From contig NC_090778.1 in the NCBI RefSeq assembly GCF_040054535.1, positions 11,247,501 through 11,311,500 on the forward strand: 64,000 nucleotides of DNA, given 5' to 3'. Each line of letters opens with the position of its first letter. The first letter of the stretch is position 1. The notes beneath the pieces are model-generated. The model saw nothing but the letters and a program-made list of their open reading frames with translations. It made no database searches and was not told the DNA's origin. Below are positions 23,868 to 37,800 of this stretch, piece by piece. The translations under genes and the position numbers were made by a program. The DNA comes from Antennarius striatus. Its lineage: Eukaryota; Chordata; Actinopteri; Lophiiformes; Antennariidae.

Positions 23868-24299
23868 CCAGTGTATACTTCTCTCCACTGAGTTACCAGG
23901 ATACCTGGATAAGAAAGCCTTTGTTTCACCAGTGGCCTTGGTTTAATGTCCCAGCTCTCTTCTGAAAATCATTAAAAAACCCCACAAAAAAAATATTTCT
24001 CAAGAAAAAGTTGTGAATAATTCAAATATGATTAAAAAGAATAAACTATGATGATCCATGAATATGACCTGAAAATCCCCAAAGTTCTTTTCTTCTATTT
24101 GGTTTTGGTGTCATAACGAACCACAGCCTATCTTTCCATCGTTCATTTGATTAACAGTGTTCATTATTAAGTGACCAGAGATAGAACTTGTGTTTGTTTG
24201 TTTTCTGCTTGAATGCCCGTTGTTTACAGAAATTGTATGTTTAGATTGGTTTTCTGTCTTGCAGATAATCCCATGTTTTCCTCTTTTGATTTTTATGTT

Positions 24300-24616
24300 G
24301 GGCGGCACAGTTGCGCAGTGGGTAACGCTGTTGTCTCACAGCTAGAAGGTCAAATCCTTTCTCTGTGGAGTTTGCATGTCCTCCCCGTGTCAGCGTGTGT
24401 TCTCTCCGCGTTCCCCGGCTTCCTCCCACCTCCAAAAACATTAGCTTCAGGTTAACTGATTGTTCTAAATTGCCCTTAGGTGTGAGTGTGTGCATGAATG
24501 GTTGTTTGTCTTTCGAGTGGTTCCACAGTGCACCAGCGTCGTACTGGGATAGGCTCCAGGAACCCCTGTGACCTGAAAAAGTAGAAGAAGCGGATTAGAA
24601 GATGGATGAATGGATG
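24300..24616 (+). mobile_element. SINE-like interspersed repeat, nearly full length
   Basis: It starts GGGCGGCACAG with a tRNA-like head (B-box-like GGTCAAATCC). It continues with GTGGAGTTTGCATGTCCTCC, the TTCCTCCCACCTCC segment and GGATAGGCTCCAG, and ends GAAGCGGATTAGAAGATGGATG before a short tetranucleotide tail. This order is characteristic of a very abundant teleost repeat family. It is the best-preserved copy in the window. Confidence 0.75.
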
Positions 24617-27826
<3,210 letters not shown>

Positions 27827-28314
27827 ACGTGTGTACTCACGTTTGTTTGCGTGTTTAATTGATGTATCAAGGTAAAAAATTATTTCCCCACTGAGGATTA
27901 TTCAAGCAACTAAAGTGAAAGTGCTTTTGAATGTGAGAGTTTCTGGTTCTGGAAGCACAGCTGGCAGGAAAAGATGGGAGGACATCTTTACCAAACTGTG
28001 CGACCGACTAAAGAGTTGGTTGACACGTTTTACAACTCGACTACATGTGCATTTGTGTTTTGTGCTTTCCAAGTAGTACAGAATGACTGTCCAGTGCAGC
28101 ACAGGTGTGAATACGAGAGTGAACTGATATGTCTCTTTGTGTCACCAGTGTGACCTGCTGACCTATCCAGCGTAGGTGGTCTCGCTCAGTGACAGTCATG
28201 GTTAACAACAACTCACATTGTATCACTGTATCCAATACAAGAAATACAAATATGTATGACCATCAACAGTGTATTCCCCACACATACAAATATTTCCAAA
28301 ATGTTTTCTATATG

Positions 28315-28455
28315 TTTCCACGCTGCGCTGGCAAAGTGTCCGGAGCGTCTCCTTGCCTCATGCCCGTAAGTCTACTGGGATAAACTCTAGCAACCTCCAT
28401 AACTCGCAAAAGTGAAGGAAGCAGTGAATCAAATGAATGAATAAATGAATGAATT
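28315..28455 (+). mobile_element. SINE-like repeat, 3' fragment
   Basis: It corresponds to the 3' third of the 24,300 family (CTGGGATAAACTCTAGCAACC, then an AATGAATGAATAA tail). It ends about 450 bases before the promoter region of gene A. Confidence 0.55.
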
Positions 28456-28904
28456 AATGATTTTTTCCATATTAAAGATTGATAATAGGGGTTCAGCCAA
28501 AACAATTATGTGTTTTTTATATAACGGCTGTAGAGATACTTTGCTCAAGACTAGTTTCCTTCATAATTCCTCATTGTTCTCTTGTATATCTTTGACAACT
28601 GTAAAAAATTATAAAATATGAGTGTATATACTGCCCATATTGAGTAAAGAAATGTTAATACTTTTACAAAAGAATTAACAGATGACATGTGATGTTCACA
28701 ATCTTCATTTTGATTGTGAGACTTGGGTATGTGGGTTACATTGTGCCTATTTTGTTTCAATTAGAATTTTATTTTAGCATCTTCATGTCGTAGCTTTGAT
28801 ACGAATTTAGCCAGTTTTAGAAATAACTTGGATTTTATTTGCTTTGTTTGTTTCGTTTTAGAAATTGAGGCTCTTATTTTGAAAAAACAACAACAACAAC
28901 AAAA

Positions 28905-28973
28905 CTTCGAACAGCGGCGGTGGGCGGAGCCACTGGCTAAAGGACCGGTCGCTACTTCCGGTTAGCTTTACAG
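28905..28973 (+). promoter_or_regulatory. Likely promoter and 5'UTR exon of gene A
   Basis: A GC-rich island in AT-rich DNA with a GC-box-like GGTGGGCGGAGCC (28,919) and an ETS-type ACTTCCGG (about 28,953). The transcribed strand ends in TTTACAG followed by a donor GTACTG at 28,974. No TATA box is seen. This matches a TATA-less vertebrate promoter feeding an untranslated first exon that would splice to 30,733. The transcription start itself is not determined. Confidence 0.6.
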
Positions 28974-29184
28974 GTACTGTGCACATCTTCTAATAGTTTT
29001 ATTGAAATTTATGTAGTTTTCCTTGTCGTACTGTTCTCATAACTAATTTCTATGCTCATACTGGACGACTATCTACTCTAAAAATAATCCGCTTTTTACA
29101 GCCATGCATGATAACAGCTAATTAATCCAGTTAAGCTAGGCGGAGTGCAGGTCGTCTTCACCCACGACACGTGTAGTCTTCAAC

Positions 29185-29292
29185 TAGTTAAAGCATATAA
29201 ACAGTTAGTTATAGCATATAAACAGTTAGTTAAAGCATATAAACAGTTAGTTAAAGCATATAAACAGTTAGTTAAAGCATATAAACAGTTAG
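29185..29292. repeat. 21-bp minisatellite, five copies
   Basis: A unit of TTAAAGCATATAAACAGTTAG repeated about five times with almost no divergence, in intron 1 of gene A. The 21-bp length is a multiple of three, so it gives an open frame (KAYKQLV repeats) that I regard as accidental. Confidence 0.95.
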
Positions 29293-30732
29293 TATTACAG
29301 GCTTGTAGGCGTAAAAATAAGATGACAGCATTGTAATGGAGGTACTTCCTTTGTACAAAGGTTGTTGACAGTAGGATTTGTAGTGCATGTTGTTTCCAAC
29401 AAGTACACACACATTGCATTTACAAATATCTGTAAACCAAGAAAACAAGTGGCGTGATCTGTCGAAAAAACACAGAAAGAAAGCATGGCTGCTGTAGGCA
29501 CTACCAGATGTCAGCGGAGAAATGTTCATGTAATTAATAGCTTCTGCAGACTTTAAAACTGTACTTATTACGTATTACTTACGTACTATTATTATTACTT
29601 CCCATGCTTGTCAGGTTTTACTGTGCAGAGCGACTATCAGAGAGCATTTCAGTCAGAAATGGTTCAACCTCCATCCTTCTCAAGTCTGACGTGGAATTAT
29701 TCTGTAATGCTCTGAAATCTGATATAAAGCATCATGTCAGTGACATTTGATGTTCATCAGGATCGTACATTTACTAAGGTTTCATGTCATGTTTGCCTTG
29801 CTGGTCGTCTGACACCCAAATGTTGGCCTCAGAAGAAAATCAATGCTGTTATATCAGGATAAGAAGACTTCATGAATCCAACACCCTGACTTTCTACCAG
29901 CAACAAAAATACTGAGGGCCACAAATCAGGATGAATATCTGAAACAGATAATGAAAGAAAATATGGATACTATTTGGTATCCCAACACTGTGTATTATGA
30001 TGTTATAAATTCTCAGGAGCACTTGCAGTTTTCAGCTTTACATGTGAATATATGTGCCTTTGATTCTTTTTGTGTTCAAACCGTGACCGAGAATCTGTTC
30101 TCAGCCATTTGGCTCTTCCAATCAATCACGAAATGTAAACATTGAGATGAATTACTGGTATATCTCCTTGTTTTCAGAATTTTGATACATATATAGTGAA
30201 TTATTATCATACTATACAAGGCATCCTCAGGGTCTTTCTAAATCATAGCAGTATTCCATACTAAACTGAAGGCAAATTTCAAATTTAAACCATTCCAAAT
30301 TATATACAGTCAATTTATCAAGCAGAAATTTCACAATTTCTTTCTTTGAAGTCTTGTTTGAATTTGTCATAAGGATTGTTGTATTATGAGTGTTAAAATT
30401 GTTTCAAGTTAATGATGCAGATGTGATGATTAGTCTACTAATCAAAAATTATGTGAAAACAGTTTACTGAAAAATAGCTTAACATTTGTAGTTTCCCTGC
30501 AACATGCTTCTGAGTTGATCACCCTCCCCATTAGTCTGCGGTCATTTATCTTCCCCCAGTTTAGAACGCTGACACCCTTTCACCTGAATCCTACCGGCTT
30601 TTCCTCTGACATGTTTTCACTGTGATAAATATAATTTCCTAAACATCATCTTCATATGTAGGCCTTTTACAGAGAAATAGCCTCCATTACTGCTGCTTAA
30701 GACAAGTTGTGTCTGTTGTTTTGCTCTGCTAG

Positions 30733-31846
30733 AGACTTCCTGTTAGACTCCACACAGCACGCTGTGACATTTCTGGATAATCATGGACCACCCAGCAGGA
30801 AATGAGCGCCACATACCCTGTCAGTCGTGGGGAGGCCAGAATGGATGGTCCACAGCTTTAGCTTCACAAGTTCCAGGATCCCTCTTCAACTCACCGCCCA
30901 GCTCTCAGCAGCTCGGTCTGGGCTCATCTTCTGGGAAAACTTCTTTCTGTGAACTCCAGACATTCCATCAGAGCTGCATGATGAACAGCAGCACCTTATC
31001 AACTCATCACTCTGCCTTGTACAAAAATCCTCCCTCTTCATCTTCCAGGGCAATGTTTGTGAGCCCTGCTTTTCCAAGTTCTTCTCAGAATAGTTCCTTT
31101 GTTCAGCAAACGCCTCACACGTCATCAGAGCCGCCAACTAGAAACCAAAGAGAAAATCTCGGCCCACCATCTCTTCCTCAAACCAACCAGGCTCAACAGT
31201 CTTGCATCTCCCAGCAGTCGCCCCTAATTCCATCCCACAACCAGTACGAAGGGTTATTCCAGCCTCAGTTAACTAATCAGGGTTTTCTTAATCGACTTCA
31301 AGATCTGTCAGCTAGCATCCCATCACAAGAACAACAACAACAACAACAACAGGCAAATTCATCTCAAGCTTCTTCTGATGGGACAAATGTGGGGTTTTCT
31401 GCTGCTTTTGGAAGCGCTCACAGCCATTCCTCATTTCCTCAAGAACAGCCTCAGTGGATGCCGTTATCAAGCTGCAGAGGTGAGTTGTAGTTGAAGAATA
31501 TTTGTGAACCACCAGTTTGTTTGTCCTGAGGCACTGGACACTGGCTTTATATGTGCCAGAAGTGCCCCTCAAAGATCAAGTTGAACTGAGGAACAACCTT
31601 TTTTTAAGATGAGTTTTGGTGCGATATACTGTATAATCTATATAACCTTCATATTGGCTTGTTGCAGTACTTTTGGGGTGATATTCTTTTTATTCATAAA
31701 AAGAAAGGAAAACAGAAAATGACTTCAGTTACATTGTCTAACTATACAGGAATGTGCTTTTCTCAGGAGCCCCAAATGATTCTGTCCCTGATGCAGCTCT
31801 TCTTCACGATAAAGAGCCATCGCAAGAGGGTAGCACAGCTCCACCG
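30733..31846 (+). other. Gene A coding exons 1-2: module shared with gene B
   Basis: Start-codon exon (ATG at 30,783, 50 bases after the acceptor) and exon 2 (31,767-31,846). The first residues MDHPAGNERHIPCQSWGGQN line up without a gap with gene B's MDISTANQSHANSHSWAGHN. A later QPQLTNQGFLN matches QPQYTHQGSLN. Exon 1 ends in phase 1 in both genes. Exon 2 starts G-x-x-N-x-x-V-P and ends in phase 0 in both. Low complexity limits certainty, but start, phases and motif order agree. Confidence 0.7.
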
Positions 31847-34800
31847 GTGAGGAAATAAATATGAACTGTCTGTTGATGAAAACAATTGAGTTCATCACAA
31901 TAATTGCATGTTATAAATATGAAGTTTAAGGTACAAATATTTAGATACTGAAATAAAATTCATGTAATGTGTTGGTTCTTTATTGGACATTAAAGGTTAT
32001 ATATTAATTTATCTAAACTTCCTTTTGAAAACTTGTACAGTGGAGCTTCTTTTTAGTATCTGCATTAGAAACAGGATCCTCTCCTGCTGAGCTGCAGCGC
32101 TGTGGAGCACACTACTTTAATCCTGACTCTAATTGTTCTTTTAGACAAGGAATGCAACACGTCGTTCAGAACTTTTACATCAACGTGCACAACTGCTTCA
32201 GCAACTGGCAGAGTTGGATAAAGTTGTGAGTGTGTTTTGTTGTTAAACCGCGTTAAAATCCACGCTGTGGAAACTCTTCTGAATGGTTACTCTTTTTTTT
32301 TTTTTTTAACCTCACTTTATCGACCCAATAAGCTGGAAGAAGCTCCTCCAGACGACAGCAGTGATGAACATCCTCCACACCCTGAGGTATGTTCAGATAT
32401 TTTGTTTTGTAGTCTTATAGTTTTCCTAAAGAATATAAAACTTTTCTTTCAGACTCTTCCCTCAGTTGATGATCCATCATCCATCAAGCTTCAAGAACCT
32501 CAGACCAGTGATTCCCAACAGGTTCAACTGCCTGTTCTGGAGTCGGAGGTAGTTCTGATTAACATTATTAACTATACATAAAATATTTTCTGTAATTTGC
32601 GCAATTTATGCTTTTAATTAGTGCATAATTTTGATTCAGTCTTAGTTTTGTCATCAATGTTGAGTTTCTAGTTAAAACTGTGTTTGTTTTGTGTTTTGTG
32701 TTTTGTGTTTCAGTTATCGCCTAAAAACTGTGAGGAAAACGAGACCTGCAGCATGCCAGAGGATCAGATGTCAGAATCACAATCTCTGGTAGCGACCACT
32801 TTTCTTCTCTTTCTTTGTTTTTGTTTTTTTAACAAAAAGTAAATATTTGTTTTCAAAGTTAGTCATTTCACGTCAGTTTATAGCCCGTAGCTAGACTTGT
32901 TTTAAACTGGTTGAGATTACATTATCAGATGTAATATTACATTTAATGAATAATTAATGCAGCTATGTTTTAAGTAGTATATAATAATTTCAGAATAAGG
33001 ATTATTGTGCTTCATATCTACAGCGGTCATAATAACAGAAGCTGTCTTAGTTTTTGTACTACCAATCATGTGCTACCATGTAGTGAAGTAGAAGAAGAAA
33101 AGAAGAAAGACGAAATTTAATTTAGGAAATTATCTTTTCACTCATGGTGCTTGTTAGTATATGTGTGTACAAGCCCCTGAAACAACCATACAAACAACAA
33201 AGGGGCCTGCAGGCATGTAATTTATGCAGTGAGAGGCAGTGGGAGTGAAGGGCTGATGCTTTTTTGGTGCGCCTCAAATGAGCCACTCTACCTCCCCAAT
33301 CATGCGTACAGGCCCCTTGTGTGTGTGTTTGTGGTTTCAGGGCCTATACATACACTCATATATGCATGTTGCTAACACTAGAGTGTGCCAGCATTTTCCC
33401 TTCGGGGATTAATTGAATATATAAAATAAATTTTAAAAAAATGTTTCTGTCACTTTAAAACATATCCACTGGCTTCGTCACCTGACTACAATTGAATGAT
33501 TTAATGCACTCCCCAAGTCAATTCCAGTGTCTATCATATTGTTGTTCCCTACCTTCAGGCCACAATTTCCCTATAAGTTTGAAAAGTGTCAAGTCTCCCA
33601 TTCTTCATAACCAGGATGGAAACCATTGAGTGATAGGAAATTCCAGAGTGCTCCGAACCTTCTTTTACTCTTACATACTATTATTAGGTACTGTGATTTA
33701 AAATGCAACAAGAGTCAACCATGTTTCTGTAGAACAGATGTGACGAGCTCTGATGCTGGAGAGAGTCCACAGTGTTCAGCAGTGGTCTGCAGCCATGCCA
33801 GGGAATTACAAACTCCGCTTTTATGTGCATTTTTCATACATTTTTATAATGCACTATTGTCTGTTTTCATCTCCAGAAGCAAGAAAATGTCTCTGACAGG
33901 TCAGAGGATGACTGTGATCCTGATTACGGTCCTGACGGTGATGGTGACAGCTCCTCAGATGACACTAGTGACAGCACAGACAAAAGACCTTCTGTCAGAG
34001 AGGAAAAAAGTTCTAACTCAGAGCCCTCTTTGGAGGGTTCTGAGTTAGACAAAAGTGCCACCCCTGTGGAGGGTTCTGAGTTAGAAAAAAGTGCCCCCCC
34101 TCCAAAAAAACTTTGTGCCGTTAATCTGAAGAAGCATTTTGAAACTCCTGTGATGCCATGTGTAAACTCTAAAAAAGGTCGTGTCCGCAGCAAGAGGAAT
34201 TATTGTTTGTTTTGTTCTAAGCCGGTGGTCAAAATGTCTCGACATCTGGAGTTAACTCACAGTGACAGACCGGAGGTTGCTGTCGCATTTCAGTTTCCTG
34301 CAAAGTCCAAAGAAAGGAAAAACATATGGATTAAACTAACAAATCAAGGAAACTTTGCTCATAATAAAGACGTCTTGAAAACAGGACAGGGTCATGTCAT
34401 TGTAAAGCACACACCAAGAGAAATTAAACAAGCTGGGGACTTTCTTCACTGCAGATACTGTCTGGGCCTTTTTGTGAGGCGAAACCTGCACAGACACATG
34501 AAGTCATGTGAGGTGACTGAAAAGAAAGAGAAACTATTTGGACGAAGCCTATCGTGGATGATTGAAGCTACAGAGGGCCTTAATATCAGTGAGGGTTTAA
34601 GAAACATTGTGTGCAAAATGAGATACAATGTTGTGTCACAAACTATTGTGGAAGATGAGATTATGTTGCAGTTTGGCGAACTCTTATTTAGTCAGCTTGA
34701 AAAGCATGATTGGAGCAGCCAAGCAGCTATACGGCAAAAGCTTCGTGAGACAGCAAGACTGGTGCTTGAAGCTCAGAAAATAACCCCTCTGAAGAAACTG

Positions 34801-37800
34801 GAGGATTTCTTTCTCCCTACAAGTTTCCCACATGTGGTGTCTGCGGTGAACGTCCTGGCGGGCTACAATGCAGAGACCAAGAGCTACACCATTCCTTCCC
34901 TTGCCATCAAGCTCGGCTGCAATCTGCAGAAAATCTGCGGTATTGTTGAGAGAAATGCAGTGAAGCGCGGTGATGAAAGTTTGGCAGAGTCTGCGCAAAA
35001 ATTTTTCTCTCTGTACCAGAAAAAATGGAACAAGCTTGTTTCTGGAGATGCACTCGTGTCACTCAGGGAAATGAAATCAAACAGAGCGAAGATGGTGCCC
35101 CACGTTGAAGATGTAAGGCGCCTCGTCTTGCACATGGAGAATGTTCACCTTCTTGCTGAGAAAAACCTAAGGGCCAGTTCCTCTGCACGCAACTATTCTG
35201 CTCTGGTCAAGATTGTAATGTGTCGAGTAACTCTGCTGAACAGGAGACGACCTGTAGAGATATCAACACTGAAACTGAGCGATTTTTTGTCACAGCAAAA
35301 GTCCAACTGGAATACGGGAAATGAGATATCCATGTCAAATAGAGAAAAGAAATTATGTCAGTTTTTTCCAAGAATAATTATACAAGGGAGTCTTGGCAAG
35401 ATGGTCCCCATCATACTAAAACCGTCGTTTGTTTCCTCTATAGATCTTTTTGTAAAAGCTCGTGAGGCGTGTGGGATCTCCAATGAGAATTCTTTGTTGT
35501 TTGCCCACCGTCATATACTAACTCCCTTCAGGATAGCAACTTGCATCCAAAAATATGCCCATGAGTGTGAAGCGAAGGAGCCAAACCTTTTGACGCTAAG
35601 AAACATCCAGAAGCATCACGGAAAAATGGTCCAGCTAATGAACTTGGATGAAAGTGAGGTCGACCAAATCTATGGTCCAAATAATCAGGTTAGGAACCTC
35701 CGACAGAGCAGCAGCAGCAGCAGCGTGCAGCTCGATGACGTCGACAGGGACTCTGATGGTAAGAATTTCTCTTTTTGTGTTTGTAGCTTCACTTTCATGC
35801 ATTCAATACTTTTTTTTATGGCTACAGTTAAGTAATTTTCTGTGAACGTATTTGGTACAGTAATCTATGGAATTATTAAGTATGCACACAAAATAATAGC
35901 AACAGTATAAACAAGGCAGTCAGACTGCAACATCCTGCGACTTAACCTGACGTACTTTCAGGGTAGGTCAGGGTACCCTGAAATAGAGGTAAGATCTTAC
36001 ACCTGAGCCCGAGGTCGGGCCTGACCCGCACCGAAATTTGGGCCGGGTCGGGCTCAAAAAGTCAGTAATTACGTTTGGGTCGGGTCGGGCTTTAATACCA
36101 TCGGGCTCCGGCCGGGTTGGGCTAGAATTTATTTGGACTCGGGCTCAGGCTTAAGATTTTATGATCCAAGCCCGACCCGGCCCGAACTTTTTAAATAAAT
36201 ATATATTTATATTTTTATGTATCTCAAACGATCTATGGATATTAAACTAAGGAATACTCTTATAAAATAAATAATTTAGGTAAAACAGAGAAGGCGCTGT
36301 ATGAGAAACATCCATCTACAATACCTGCTCAGTTCCCTCCGTGCGTCAGCTGTATCTCCTGTCACTTTACCTTTCTGATCGTACGCACTGAAAGTAGAGG
36401 TAAGATCTTAAGCCTGAATCCTTGGATTCACTCACAGCCCCTTTATGGGCAGTTCATTTCCCCTAGCTTCTGTTTTTGGGTGCGAACTTCTAAAATCTCA
36501 CAATAATTCACATTTTGATTTCCAAATATCAAACATGTTTAAAATCATTGGGTCAGGATCCGATTAGTCTCTTAGGTGGCTCTGTAAACCATTTAAATTG
36601 CTACACAAACTGGGTTAAAACGTTAAACAAGAAAAGATCAGTGCAAATCTACTTTTCTTCCCTAACTTGGTGAGTCTTGCTTTATTTACACCTTAATAAG
36701 AATATTTCACTGTGCTAGTACCAATAATTCATAACTTTTCCATTTTACCCTACAGACACCCAAAACACAGGTAAACATAAGTGGCAGGAGGCAGAAGTTC
36801 AAGCAGTTGAAAAACACATGATGCGTTTCATTCAGAAACACAAAGTCCCTCAGAAAGACGACTGTATTCAGTGTCTTACGGCCGAACCAGAAGCTTTGAG
36901 GAACCGTTCATGGAAAGGTGTGAAGGATTACATCAGAAACAGGATCACTTCCCTAAAATGTGCCAAAAAGCGCAGCGATGAAGACTTTGAGCTGACACCA
37001 GATAAAAACAGTGAGGCTGCAGGCCTGGACACTCAAGATCAACCCTCAGGACAGACTTGCACCAGGGAGCAGGAGGACTCCGAGTCAGATTCTGATGGTA
37101 GGAACTCTCTCTATTGCAGATTTTTAAGGATCACATCCAAAGTGAATATTGTCATTGTTTAGGCTTAAATAGAAGGTTTGTAAAGGGCGACCATCTGTAT
37201 GTGTGAAGAGCCTTTCTGTCCAAAATATTGTTGTATAAGAGTTTTAAAAGACTTTCTCTATTTTGTGTTGAATGCAGAGGAATCACAAGGTACACGAGAA
37301 CAACAAGCTGCTTGTCATAATGAGAGTCCCAGCGCACAGAATAAAGGCAGAAAGAAGCAAAACAACAAAACTGCATCTCTAAAATCCGGCCATTTAGGCA
37401 GGAAAGGTATGAATGGATTTATTTATACTTGTGTCCCAGAGATGGCAGTGCTGAGACGACATTATGTGTTCACCCCAGTGTGGTCTATACAATGGCAGTC
37501 ATGTTTTGCCAAGTGTCCATTGGCCGATTGGCTTGTTTGTTTTTAAGAGGTTTGAGACACCTGACATATATCTGCCTCCGTCAATTTCAGGTTTTGTTGT
37601 CGCTTTTTTGATTGCATTTTGTTCCATCATAAGTGCATTAAATGTATTTAAATGTGTCACGACATGATATTAGTTTTGTTTACTCAAATTATGGTCATGT
37701 TGTGTTTACTGAATGAATTGTTTAGTTTCACATGATTCGACTCTTCTCTTTCACTCCTCAGGTGTCCAAACCAAAAGCAAACATAAGTGGAAGGAAGCAG

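Noticed and set aside
29145..29336. 63-codon frame with KAYKQLV repeats
   Set aside because: Caused by the 21-bp minisatellite in intron 1 of gene A.
34030..35835. A stand-alone 601-codon gene starting at 34,030
   Set aside because: The apparent start is TTG. The frame is open back to a splice acceptor at 33,876 and in phase with upstream exons. The 3' end reads past a good donor at 35,759.
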